This document shows, in pieces, positions 31,415 to 45,200 of a stretch of DNA of 64,000 nucleotides; within the stretch, counting starts at the first letter, position 1, and the number at the start of each line of letters is the position of its first letter. A program made the translations under genes and the position numbers. The notes beneath the pieces are model-generated. The model was not told the origin of the DNA. It ran no database searches and saw only the letters and a list, made by a program, of their open reading frames with translations. Origin of the DNA: Cladorhizidae sp. MBARI D1340-BT2 (lineage: Eukaryota; Porifera; Demospongiae; Poecilosclerida; Cladorhizidae); contig JAQNBH010000002.1 of NCBI GenBank assembly GCA_028752905.1, positions 15,736,890-15,800,889 of the forward strand, given 5' to 3'.

Positions 31415-31802
31415 CTCTCCCCTCCCTCCTCTTTCTCCTCTCTGCGCTCATGAATCCATGCAGCTTCCTGCTCATGGAAGTCATGGAGGCCTCTTATATC
31501 GGCATAACTTCTCCCATTCCATTGTCCTTCCCCTCCCCCTCCCCAATATTGCGAAGTTACCTCTTCTATCGGAAATTTCCTTCCTGTTGTCCTGTTTGTT
31601 GTCTTCTCTGCCTCTTCCAGCACTTTCAAATTTCAGTGTCGCAGAATGACTCCTTCCCTTTGCTTGCACTATATTACCATTGCCCATTAATATCAATGCA
31701 CTGTATTCACTTGCTAGTCTTATGTAGCCAGACCCTTTACCGATCTGTGCAGCAGGCCATGTTGGAGTGGCAATATACTACCTTACTACTTTAGTTATTT
31801 AT
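31415..31802. other. Sequence after last exon, nothing recognised
   Basis: An open + frame spans 31360-31794 but starts in the transposon end and has no recognisable domain. It does not match the expected continuation of the mannosidase. Confidence 0.45.
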
Positions 31803-33048
31803 CTGCGCATGTGTGAGATGAGCGTGTGTGAGATGAGCATGTGTGAGATGAGCATGTGTGAGATGAGTGTGTGTGAGATGAGCGTGTATGAGATGAGCAT
31901 GTGTGAGATGAGCGTGTGTGAGATGAGCATGTGTGAGATGTGCATGTGTGAGATGAGCGTGTGTGAGATGAGTATGTGTGAGATGAGCGTGTGTGAGATG
32001 GTGTGAGACGAGCGTGTGTGAGATGAGCATGTGTGAGATGAGCGTGTGTGAGATGAGCATATGTGAGATGAGCGTGCGTGAGATGAGCATGTGTGAGATG
32101 TGCATGTGTGTGATGTGCATGTGTGAGATGAGCGTGTGTGAGATGAGCGTGTGTGAGATGAGCGTGTGTGAGATGAGCGTGTGTGAGATGTGCATGTGTG
32201 AGATGAGCGTGTGTGAGATGAGCATGTGTAAGATGAGCATGTGTGAGATGAGTGTGTGTGAGATATGTTGTGTGTGAGATGAGCGTGTGTGAGATGAGCG
32301 TGTGTGAGATGAGCGTGTGTGAGATGAGCATGTGTGAGATGAGTGTGTGTGAGATGAGCATGTGTGAGATGAGCATGTGTGAGATGAGTGTGTGTGAGAT
32401 GAGTGTGTGTGAGATGAGTGTGTGTGAGATGAGTGTGTGTGAGATGAGCGTGTGTGAGATGAGCGTGTGTGAGATGTGTGTGTGTGAGATAAGCGTGTGT
32501 GAGATGAGCGTGTGTGAGATGAGTGTGTGTGAGGTGAGTGTGTGTGAGATGAGCATGTGTGAGATGAGCGTGTGTGAGATGAGAATGTGTGAGATGAGCG
32601 TGTGTGAGATGAGTGTGTGTGAGATGAGCATGTGTGAGATGAGCATGTGTGAGATGAGCGTGTGTGAGATGAGCGTGTGTGAGATGAGCGTGTGTGAGAT
32701 GAGTGTGTGTGAGATGAGCGTGTGTGAGATGAGCGTGTGTGAGATGAGTGTGTGTGAGGTGAGTGTGTGTGAGATGAGCATGTGTGAGATGAGCGTGTGT
32801 GAGATGAGTGTGTGTGAGATGAGAATGTGTGAGATGAGCATGTGTGAGATGAGCGTGTGTGAGATGAGTGTGTGTGAGATGAGCATGTGTGAGATGAGCA
32901 TGTGTGAGATGAGCGTGTGTGAGATGAGCATGTGTGAGATGAGCGTGTGTGAGATGAGTGTGTGTGAGATGAGCATGTGTGAGATGAGCGTGTGTGAGAT
33001 GAGCGTGTGTTAGATGAGCGTGTGTGAGATAGCGTGTGTGAGATATGT
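31803..33048 (+). repeat. 15-bp minisatellite GTGTGAGATGAGCGT
   Basis: About 83 units with AGCAT, AGTGT and TGCAT variants. Both strands are open for hundreds of codons (CEMSV on +, SHTRS or LTHAH on -) purely through the 3-fold unit length. It is purine-rich on + with GTGTG steps. Confidence 0.95.
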
Positions 33049-33254
33049 TGTGAATACAAGTCGAGGGAGCACACTGTACATATCTTTCAGATCTTGTAAT
33101 GCGGCGAACACTATTCGAGATTGATATTGCTGGAGGGCAAATACATATCATCCAGGGAAAATGTGGTACAGTGCTAATCTGAATGGACCTGTATCTAGGG
33201 GCGTTTGGATTGGTGATTGAATTTGTCTACAAACCTATTTGGTAGAACCATGCT
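33049..33254. other. Short unique spacer
   Basis: About 200 bp of non-repetitive sequence between two arrays; no exon of the mannosidase is recognisable. Confidence 0.45.
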
Positions 33255-36200
33255 AGCCTATGTAGTATACTAATAAGCTGGCCTAGTATACTAATGAGCT
33301 AGCCTTAGTATAGTAATGAGCTAGCCTAGTATACTAATGAGCTAGTCTAGTATACTAATGAGCTGGCCTAGTATAGTAATGAGCTAGCCTAGTATATTAA
33401 TGAGCTAGCCTATGTAGTATATTAATGAGCTAGCCTATGTAGTATAGTAATGAGCTAGCCTAGTATACTAATGAGCTAGTCTAGTATACTAATGAGCTGG
33501 CCTAGTATAGTAATGAGCTAGCCTAGTATACTAATGAGCTAGCCTAGTATACTAATGAGCTAGCCTAGTATACTAATGAGCTAGCCTTAGTATAGTAATG
33601 AGCTAGCCTAGTATACTAATGAGCTAGTCTAGTATACTAATGAGCTGGCCTAGTATAGTAATGAGCTAGCCTAGTATATTAATGAGCTAGCCTATGTAGT
33701 ATATTAATGAGCTAGCCTATGTAGTATAGTAATGAGCTAGCCTAGTATATTAATGAGCTAGCCTATGTAGTATAGTAATGAGCTAGCCTAGTATAGTAAT
33801 GAGCTATAGCCTAGTATACTAATAAGCTGGCCTAGTATACTAATGAGCTAGCCTTAGTATACTAATGAGCTGGCCTAGTATAGTAATGAGCTAGCCTAGT
33901 ATACTAATGAGCTAGCCTAGTATATTAATGAGCTAGCCTAGTATACTAATGAGCTGGCCTAGTATAGTAATGAGCTAGCCTAGTATACTAATGAGCTAGT
34001 CTAGTATACTAATGAGCTAGTCTAGTATAGTAATGAGCTAGCCTAGTATACTAATGAGCTAGTCTAGTATACTAATGAGCTAGTCTAGTATAGTAATGAG
34101 CTAGTCTAGTATACTAATGAGCTAGCCTAGTATAGTAATGAGCTAGCCTAGTATACTAATGAGCTAGCCTAGTATACTAATGAGCTAGCCTAGTATACTA
34201 ATGAGCTGGCCTAGTATAGTAATGAGCTAGCCTAGTATACTAATGAGCTAGCCTAGTATACTAATGAGCTAGCCTAGTATAGTAATGAGCTAGCCTAGTA
34301 TACTAATGAGCTGGCCTAGTATACTAATGAGCTAGCCTAGTATACTAATGAGCTAGCCTAGTATACTAATGAGCTAGTCTAGTATACTAATGAGCTAGTC
34401 TAGTATACTAATGAGCTAGCCTAGTATAGTAATGAGCTAGCCTAGTATACTAATGAGCTAGCCTAGTATACTAATGAGCTAGTCTAGTATACTAATGAGC
34501 TAGCCTAGTATAGTAATGAGCTAGCCTAGTATACTAATGAGCTAGCCTAGTATACTAATGAGCTAGCCTAGTATACTAATGAGCTAGTCTAGTATAGTAA
34601 TGAGCTGGCCTAGTATACTAATGAGCTAGCCTAGTATACTAATACGCTAGCCTAGTATACTAATGAGCTGGCCTAGTATACTAATGAGCTGGCCTAGTAT
34701 AGTAATGAGCTAGCCTAGTATACTAATGAGCTAGCCTAGTATACTAATGAGCTCCTAGTATAGTAATGAGCTAGCCTAGTATACTAATGAGCTGGCCTAG
34801 TATACTAATGAGCTGGCCTAGTATAGTAATGAGCTGGCCTAGTATAGTAATGAGCTAGCCTAGTATACTAATGAGCTAGCCTAGTATACTAATGAGCTAG
34901 CCTAGTATACTAATGAGCTGGCCTAGTATAGTAATGAGCTGGCCTAGTATACTAATGAGCTAGCCTAGTATACTAATACGCTAGCCTAGTATAGTAATGA
35001 GCTGGCCTAGTATATTAATGAGCTAGCCTAGTATACTAATGAGCTAGCCTAGTATACTAATGAGCTAGCCTAGTATACTAATACGCTAGCCTAGTATAGT
35101 AATGAGCTGGCCTAGTATACTAATGAGCTGGCCTAGTATAGTAATGAGCTAGCCTAGTATACTAATGAGCTAGTCTAGTATACTAATACGCTAGCCTAGT
35201 ATAGTAATGAGCTGGCCTAGTATACTAATGAGCTAGCCTAGTATACTAATGAGCTAGCCTAGTATACTAATGAGCTGGCCTAGTATACTAATACGCTAGC
35301 CTAGTATAGTAATGAGCTGGCCTAGTATACTAATGAGCTAGCCTAGTATACTAATACGCTAGCCTAGTATAGTAATGAGCTAGCCTAGTATACTAATACG
35401 CTAGCCTAGTATAGTAATGAGCTAGCCTAGTATACTAATGAGCTAGCCTAGTATACTAATGAGCTAGCCTAGTATACTAATGAGCTAGCCTAGTATATTA
35501 ATGAGATGGCCTAGTATAGTAATGAGCTAGCCTAGTATACTAATGAGCTAGCCTAGTATATTAATGAGCTAGCCTAGTATACTAATGAGCTAGCCTAGTA
35601 TACTAATGAGCTAGCCTAGTATATTAATGAGCTGGCCTAGTATATTAATGAGCTAGCCTAGTATAGTAATGAGCTAGCCTAGTATAGTAATGAGCTAGCC
35701 TAGTATAGTAATGAGCTAGCCTAGTATATTAATGAGCTAGCCTAGTATAGTAATGAGCTAGCCTAGTATATTAATGAGCTAGCCTAGTATACTAATGAGC
35801 TAGCCTAGTATAGTAATGAGCTAGCCTAGTATACTAATGAGCTAGACTAGTATACTAATGAGCTAGCCATGAGCTAGCCTAGTATACTAATGAGCTAGCC
35901 TAGTATATTAATGAGCTAGTCTAGTATACTAATGAGCTAGACTAGTATAGTAATGGGCTAGCCTAGTATACTAATAAGCTAGCCTAGTATACTAATGAGC
36001 TAGCCTAGTATACTAATGAGCTAGTCTAGTATATTAATGAGCTGGCCTAGTATATTAATGAGCTAGTCTAGTATACTAATGAGCTAGCCTAGTATACTAA
36101 TGAGCTAGCCTAGTATATTAATGAGCTAGTCTAGTATACTAATGAGCTAGCCTAGTATACTAATGAGCTAGCCTAGTATACTAATGAGCTAGTCTAGTAT

Positions 36201-39200
36201 AGTAATGAGCTGGCCTAGTATACTAATGAGCTAGCCTTAGTATAGTAATGAGCTAGCCTAGTATAGTAATGAGCTAGCCTAGTATACTAATGAGCTAGCC
36301 TAGTATACTAATGAGCTAGCCTAGTATACTAATGAGCTGGCCTAGTATAGTAATGAGCTAGCCTAGTATACTAATGAGCTAGCCTAGTATACTAATGAGC
36401 TAGCCTAGTATAGTAATGAGCTAGCCTAGTATACTAATGAGCTGGCCTAGTATACTAATGAGCTAGCCTAGTATACTAATGAGCTAGCCTAGTATACTAA
36501 TGAGCTAGTCTAGTATACTAATGAGCTAGTCTAGTATACTAATGAGCTAGCCTAGTATAGTAATGAGCTAGCCTAGTATACTAATGAGCTAGCCTAGTAT
36601 ACTAATGAGCTAGTCTAGTATACTAATGAGCTAGCCTAGTATAGTAATGAGCTAGCCTAGTATACTAATGAGCTAGCCTAGTATACTAATGAGCTAGCCT
36701 AGTATACTAATGAGCTAGTCTAGTATAGTAATGAGCTGGCCTAGTATACTAATGAGCTAGCCTAGTATACTAATACGCTAGCCTAGTATAGTAATGAGCT
36801 GGCCTAGTATACTAATGAGCTGGCCTAGTATAGTAATGAGCTAGCCTAGTATACTAATGAGCTAGCCTAGTATACTAATGAGCTCCTAGTATAGTAATGA
36901 GCTAGCCTAGTATACTAATGAGCTGGCCTAGTATACTAATGAGCTGGCCTAGTATAGTAATGAGCTGGCCTAGTATAGTAATGAGCTAGCCTAGTATACT
37001 AATGAGCTAGCCTAGTATACTAATGAGCTAGCCTAGTATACTAATGAGCTGGCCTAGTATAGTAATGAGCTGGCCTAGTATACTAATGAGCTAGCCTAGT
37101 ATACTAATACGCTAGCCTAGTATAGTAATGAGCTGGCCTAGTATATTAATGAGCTAGCCTAGTATACTAATGAGCTAGCCTAGTATACTAATGAGCTAGC
37201 CTAGTATACTAATACGCTAGCCTAGTATAGTAATGAGCTGGCCTAGTATACTAATGAGCTGGCCTAGTATAGTAATGAGCTAGCCTAGTATACTAATGAG
37301 CTAGTCTAGTATACTAATACGCTAGCCTAGTATAGTAATGAGCTGGCCTAGTATACTAATGAGCTAGCCTAGTATACTAATGAGCTAGCCTAGTATACTA
37401 ATGAGCTGGCCTAGTATACTAATACGCTAGCCTAGTATAGTAATGAGCTGGCCTAGTATACTAATGAGCTAGCCTAGTATACTAATACGCTAGCCTAGTA
37501 TAGTAATGAGCTAGCCTAGTATACTAATACGCTAGCCTAGTATAGTAATGAGCTAGCCTAGTATACTAATGAGCTAGCCTAGTATACTAATGAGCTAGCC
37601 TAGTATACTAATGAGCTAGCCTAGTATATTAATGAGATGGCCTAGTATAGTAATGAGCTAGCCTAGTATACTAATGAGCTAGCCTAGTATATTAATGAGC
37701 TAGCCTAGTATACTAATGAGCTAGCCTAGTATACTAATGAGCTAGCCTAGTATATTAATGAGCTGGCCTAGTATATTAATGAGCTAGCCTAGTATACTAA
37801 TACGCTAGCCTAGTATACTAATGAGCTAGCCTAGTATACTAATGAGCTAGCCTAGTATAGTAATGAGCTAGCCTAGTATAGTAATGAGCTAGCCTAGTAT
37901 ATTAATGAGCTAGCCTAGTATAGTAATGAGCTAGCCTAGTATATTAATGAGCTAGCCTAGTATACTAATGAGCTAGCCTAGTATAGTAATGAGCTAGCCT
38001 AGTATACTAATGAGCTAGACTAGTATACTAATGAGCTAGCCATGAGCTAGCCTAGTATACTAATGAGCTAGCCTAGTATATTAATGAGCTAGTCTAGTAT
38101 ACTAATGAGCTAGACTAGTATAGTAATGGGCTAGCCTAGTATACTAATAAGCTAGCCTAGTATACTAATGAGCTAGCCTAGTATACTAATGAGCTAGTCT
38201 AGTATATTAATGAGCTGGCCTAGTATATTAATGAGCTAGTCTAGTATACTAATGAGCTAGCCTAGTATATTAATGAGCTAGTCTAGTATACTAATGAGCT
38301 GGCCTAGTATAGTAATGAGCTAGCCTAGTATACTAATGAGCTAGCCTAGTATATTAATGAGCTAGTCTAGTATACTAATGAGCTGGCCTAGTATAGTAAT
38401 GAGCTAGCCTAGTATACTAATGAGCTAGCCTAGTATACTAATGAGCTAGCCTAGTATAGTAATGAGCTAGCCTAGTATACTAATGAGCTAGCCTAGTATA
38501 CTAATGAGCTAGCCTAGTATACTAATGAGCTAGCCTAGTATAGTAATGAGCTAGCCTAGTATACTAATGAGCTAGCCTAGTATACTAATGAGCTAGCCTA
38601 GTATACTAATGAGCTAGCCTAGTATACTAATGAGCTGGCCTAGTATACTAATGAGCTGGCCTAGTATACTAATGAGCTAGCCTAGTATAGTAATGAGCTA
38701 GCCTAGTATACTAATGAGCTGGCCTAGTATACTAATGAGCTAGCCTAGTATAGTAATGAGCTAGCCTAGTATACTAATGAGCTAGCCTAGTATACTAATG
38801 AGCTAGCCTAGTATACTAATGAGCTAGCCTAGTATAGTAATGAGCTAGCCTAGTATACTAGTGAGCTAGACTAGTATAGTAATGAGCTGGCCTAGTATAC
38901 TAATGAGCTAGCCTAGTATACTAATGAGCTAGCCTAGTATACTAATGAGCTCCTAGTATAGTAATGAGCTAGCCTAGTATACTAATGAGCTGGCCTAGTA
39001 TACTAATGAGCTGGCCTAGTATAGTAATGAGCTGGCCTAGTATAGTAATGAGCTAGCCTAGTATACTAATGAGCTAGCCTAGTATACTAATGAGCTAGCC
39101 TAGTATACTAATGAGCTGGCCTAGTATAGTAATGAGCTGGCCTAGTATACTAATGAGCTAGCCTAGTATACTAATACGCTAGCCTAGTATAGTAATGAGC

Positions 39201-42200
39201 TGGCCTAGTATACTAATGAGCTGGCCTAGTATAGTAATGAGCTAGCCTAGTAAACTAATGAGCTAGCCTAGTATACTAATGAGCTCCTAGTATACTAATG
39301 AGCTAGCCTAGTATACTAGTGAGCTAGTCTAGTATACTAATGAGCTAGCCTAGTATACTAATGAGCTAGCCTAGTATACTAATGAGCTAGACTAGTATAC
39401 TAATGAGCTAGCCTAGTATACTAATGAGCTAGCCTAGTATACTAATGAGCTAGCCTAGTATACTAATGAGCTAGCCTAGTATACTAATGAGCTAGCCTAG
39501 TATACTAATGAGCTAGCCTAGTATACTAATGAGCTGGCCTAGTATAGTAATGAGCTGGCCTAGTATAGTAATGAGCTAGCCTAGTATACTAATGAGCTAG
39601 CCTAGTATACTAATGAGCTAGCCTAGTATAGTAATGAGCTAGCCTAGTATACTAATGAGCTAGCCTAGTATAGTAATGAGCTAGTCTAGTATACTAATGA
39701 GCTAGTCTAGTATACTAATGAGCTAGCCTAGTATACTAATGAGCTAGTCTAGTATAGTAATGAGCTAGTCTAGTATACTAATGAGCTAGCCTAGTATACT
39801 AATGAGCTGGCCTAGTATAGTAATGAGCTAGCCTAGTATACTAATGAGCTAGCCTAGTATACTAATGAGCTGGCCTAGTATAGTAATGAGCTGGCCTAGT
39901 ATAGTAATGAGCTAGCCTAGTATACTAATGAGCTAGCCTAGTATACTAATGAGCTAGCCTAGTATAGTAATGAGCTAGCCTAGTATACTAATGAGCTAGC
40001 CTAGTATAGTAATGAGCTAGTCTAGTATACTAATGAGCTAGTCTAGTATACTAATGAGCTAGCCTAGTATACTAATGAGCTAGTCTAGTATAGTAATGAG
40101 CTAGTCTAGTATACTAATGAGCTAGCCTAGTATACTAATGAGCTAGCCTAGTATACTAATGAGCTGGCCTAGTATACTAATGAGCTAGCCTAGTATAGTA
40201 ATGAGCTAGCCTAGTATACTAATGAGCTAGCCTAGTATATTAATGAGCTAGCCTAGTATACTAATGAGCTAGCCTAGTATAGTAATGAGCTAGCCTAGTA
40301 TACTAATGAGCTAGCCTAGTATATTAATGAGCTAGCCTAGTATACTAATGAGCTAGCCTAGTATACTAATGAGCTAGCCTAGTATACTAATGAGCTAGTC
40401 TAGTATAGTAATGAGCTAGCCTAGTATAGTAATGAGCTAGCCTAGTATACTAATGAGCTAGCCTAGTATATTAATGAGCTAGCCTAGTATACTAATGAGC
40501 TAGCCTAGTATACTAATGAGCTAGCCTAGTATACTAATGAGCTAGTCTAGTATAGTAATGAGCTAGCCTAGTATACTAATGAGCTAGCCTAGTATACTAA
40601 TGAGCTAGCCTAGTATACTAATGAGCTAGTCTAGTATAGTAATGAGCTAGCCTAGTATACTAATGAGCTAGCCTAGTATAGTAATGAGCTAGCCTAGTAT
40701 ACTAATGAGCTAGCCTAGTATACTAATGAGCTAGCCTAGTATACTAATGAGCTAGCCTAGTATACTAATGAGCTAGCCTAGTATACTAATGAGCTAGCCT
40801 AGTATATTAATGAGCTAGCCTAGTATAGTAATGAGCAAGCCTTGTATACTAATGAGCTAGCCTAGTATACTAATGAGCTAGCCTAGTATACTAATGAGCT
40901 GGCCTAGTATACTAATGAGCTAGCCTAGTATATTAATGAGCTAGCCTAGTATATTAATGAGCTAGTCTAGTATAGTAATGAGCTGGCCTAGTATAGTAAT
41001 GAGCTAGCCTAGTATACTAATGAGCTAGCCTAGTATACTAATGAGCTAGCCTAGTATACTAATGAGCTAGCCTAGTATACTAATGAGCTAGTCTAGTATA
41101 TTAATGAGCTAGCCTAGTATACTAATGAGCTAGCCTAGTATACTAATGAGCTAGCCTAGTATACTAATGAGCTAGCCTAGTATACTAATGAGCTGGCCTA
41201 GTATACTAATGAGCTAGCCTAGTATACTAATGAGCTAGCCTAGTATACTAATGAGCTAGCCTAGTATACTAATGAGCTAGCCTAGTATAGTAATGAGCTG
41301 GCCTAGTATAGTAATGAGCTAGCCTAGTATACTAATGAGCTAGACTAGTATACTAATGAGCTAGACTAGTATACTAATGAGCTAGCCTAGTATAGTAATG
41401 AGCTGGCCTAGTATAGTAATGAGCTAGCCTAGTATAGTAATGAGCTAGCCTAGTATAGTAATGAGCTAGCCTAGTATACTAATGAGCTAGCCTAGTATAC
41501 TAATGAGCTAGCCTAGTATACTAATGAGCTAGCATAGTATAGTAATTAGCTAGCCTAGTATACTAATGAGCTAGCCTAGTATACTAATGAGCTAGCCTAG
41601 TATAGTAATGAGCTAGCATAGTATAGTAATTAGCTAGCCTAGTATACTAATGAGCTAGCCTAGTATACTAATGAGCTAGCCTAGTATACTAATGAGCTAG
41701 CCTAGTATACTAATGAGCTAGACTAGTATAGTAATGAGCTAGCCTAGTATATTAATGAGCTAGCCTAGTATACTAATGAGCTAGCCTAGTATACTAATAA
41801 GCTAGCCTAGTATACTAATGAGTTAGCCTAGTATAGTAATGAGCTAGCCTAGTATACTAATGAGCTAGCCTAGTATACTAATGAGCTAGACTAGTATAGT
41901 AATGAGCTAGCCTAGTATACTAATGAGCTAGTCTAGTATAGTAATGAGCTAGCCTAGTATACTAATGAGCTAGTCTAGTATACTAATGAGCTAGACTAGT
42001 ATAGTAATGAGCTAGCCTAGTATACTAATGAGCTAGCCTAGTATACTAATGAGCTAGCCTAGTATACTAATGAGCTAGTCTAGTATATTAATGAGCTAGC
42101 CTAGTATAGTAATGAGCTCGCCTAGTATACTAATGAGCTAGCCTAGTATACTAATGAGCTAGCCTAGTATAGTAATGAGCTAGCCTAGTATACTAATGAG

Positions 42201-45200
42201 CTGGCCTAGTATACTAGTGAGCTAGCCTAGTATAGTAATGAGCTAGCCTAGTATACTAATGAGCTAGCCTAGTATACTAATGAGCTAGACTAGTATACTA
42301 ATGAGCTAGCCTAGTATACTAATGAGCTAGTCTAGTATAGTAATGAGCTAGCCTAGTATACTAATGAGCTAGTCTAGTATACTAATGAGCTAGACTAGTA
42401 TAGTAATGAGCTAGCCTAGTATACTAATGAGCTAGTCTAGTATAGTAATGAGCTAGCCTAGTATACTAATGAGCTAGCCTAGTATACTAATGAGCTAGCC
42501 TAGTATACTAATGAGCTAGTCTAGTATACTAATGAGCTAGACTAGTATAGTAATGAGCTAGCCTAGTATATTAATGAGCTAGCCTAGTATACTAATGAGC
42601 TAGCCTAGTATAGTAATGAGCTAGCCTAGTATACTAATGAGCTAGACTAGTATACTAATGAGCTAGCCTAGTATACTAATGAGCTAGTCTAGTATACTAA
42701 TGAGCTAGACTAGTATAGTAATGAGCTAGCCTAGTATATTAATGAGCTAGCCTAGTATACTAATGAGCTAGCCTAGTATACTAATGAGCTAGCCTAGTAT
42801 ACTAATGAGCTAGCCTAGTATACTAATGAGCTAGCCTAGTATACTAATGAGCTAGTCTAGTATAGTAATGAGCTAGCCTAGTATACTAATGAGCTAGTCT
42901 AGTATACTAATGAGCTAGACTAGTATACTAATGAGCTAGCCTAGTATACTAATGAGCTAGTCTAGTATAGTAATGAGCTAGCCTAGTATACTAATGAGCT
43001 AGTCTAGTATACTAATGAGCTAGACTAGTATACTAATGAGCTAGCCTAGTATACTAATGAGCTAGTCTAGTATAGTAATGAGCTAGCCTAGTATACTAAT
43101 GAGCTAGTCTAGTATACTAATGAGCTAGACTAGTATACTAATGAGCTAGTCTAGTATACTAATGAGCTAGACTAGTATAGTAATGAGCTAGTCTAGTATA
43201 CTAATGAGCTAGTCTAGTATAGTAATGAGCTAGCCTAGTATACTAATGAGCTAGCCTAGTATACTAATGAGCTAGTCTAGTATACTAATGAGCTAGACTA
43301 GTATAGTAATGAGCTAGCCTAGTATATTAATGAGCTAGCCTAGTATACTAATGAACTAGCCTAGTATACTAATGAGCTAGCCTAGTATACTAATGAGCTG
43401 GCCTAGTATAGTAATGAGCTGGCCTAGTATAGTAATGAGCTAGCCTAGTATACTAATGAGCTAGCCTAGTATACTAATGAGCTAGCCTAGTATACTAATG
43501 AGCTAGCCTAGTATACTAATGAGCTAGCCTAGTATACTAATGAGCTAGCCTAGTATACTAATGAGCTAGCCTAGTATAGTAATGAGCTAGCCTAGTATAC
43601 TAATGAGCTAGCCTAGTATACTAATGAGCTAGCCTAGTATACTAATGAGCTAGCCTAGTATAGTAATGAGCTAGCCTAGTATACTAATGAGCTCCTAGTA
43701 TAGTAATGAACTAGCCTAGTATATTAATGAGCTAGCCTAGTATACTAATGAGCTAGCCTAGTATAGTAATGAGCTAGCCTAGTATACTAATGAGCTAGCC
43801 TAGTATACTAATGAGCTAGCCTAGTATATTAATGAGCTAGCCTAGTATACTAATGAGCTAGTCTAGTATACTAATGAGCTAGCCTAGTATAGTAATGAGC
43901 TAGTCTAGTATACTAATGAGCTAGCCTAGTATACTAATGAGCTAGCCTAGTATACTAATGAGCTAGCCTAGTATACTAATGAGCTAGCCTAGTATAGTAA
44001 TGAGCTAGCCTAGTATAGTAATGAGCTAGCCTAGTATAGTAATGAGCTAGCCTAGTATATTAATGAGATAGCCTAGTATACTAATGAGCTAGCCTAGTAT
44101 AGTAATGAGCTAGCCTAGTATACTAATGAGCTAGCCTAGTATACTAATGAGCTAGCCTAGTATACTAATGAGCTAGCCTAGTATAGTAATGAGCTGGCCT
44201 AGTATAGTAATGAGCTAGCCTAGTATACTAATGAGCTAGCCTAGTATAGTAATGAGCTAGTCTAGTATACTAATGAGCTAGCCTAGTATAGTAATGAGCT
44301 AGCCTAGTATACTAATGAGCTAGCCTAGTATACTAATGAGCTAGCCTAGTATACTAATGAGCTAGCCTAGTATACTAATGAGCTAGCCTAGTATAGTAAT
44401 GAGCTAGTCTAGTATACTAATGAGCTAGCCTAGTATACTAATGAGCTAGTCTAGTATAGTAATGAGCTAGCCTAGTATACTAATGAGCTAGCCTAGTATA
44501 CTAATGAGCTGGCCTAGTATAGTAATGAGCTAGCCTAGTATAGTAATGAGCTGGCCTAGTATAGTAATGAGCTAGTCTAGTATAGTAATGAGCTAGCCTA
44601 GTATACTAATGAGCTAGCCTAGTATACTAATGAGCTGGCCTAGTATAGTAATGAGCTAGCCTAGTATACTAATGAGCTAGCCTAGTATACTAATGAGCTA
44701 GCCTAGTATACTAATGAGCTGGCCTAGTATAGTAATGAGCTAGCCTAGTATAGTAATGAGCTGGCCTAGTATAGTAATGAGCTGGCCTAGTATAGTAATG
44801 AGCTAGCCTAGTATACTAATGAGCTAGCCTAGTATATTAATGAGCTAGCCTAGTATACTAATGAGCTAGCCTAGTTTAGTAATGGGCTAGTCTAGTATAC
44901 TAATGAGCTAGTCTAGTATATTAATGAGCTAGTCTAGTATACTAATGAGCTAGTCTAGTATAGTAATGAGCTAGCCTAGTATACTAATGAGCTAGCCTAG
45001 TATATTAATGAGCTAGCCTAGTATACTAATGAGCTGGCCTAGTATAGTAATGAGCTAGCCTAGTATAGTAATGAGCTAGCCTAGTATACTAATGAGCTAG
45101 CCTAGTATACTAATGAGCTAGCCTAGTATACTAATGAGCTAGTCTAGTATACTAATGAGCTAGCCTAGTATACTAATGAGCTAGCCTAGTATACTAATGA

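Noticed and set aside
31620..31794. Possible tenth mannosidase exon after TCTTCCAG
   Set aside because: The acceptor is plausible, but the translated sequence (HFQISVSQNDSFPLL) does not fit the expected family continuation and has no good donor.
31791..33151. Minus-strand frames of 390-450 codons (His/Thr/Leu/Ser repeats)
   Set aside because: They are translations of a 15-bp minisatellite whose length is divisible by three; several frames are open at once on both strands and none has a non-repetitive domain.
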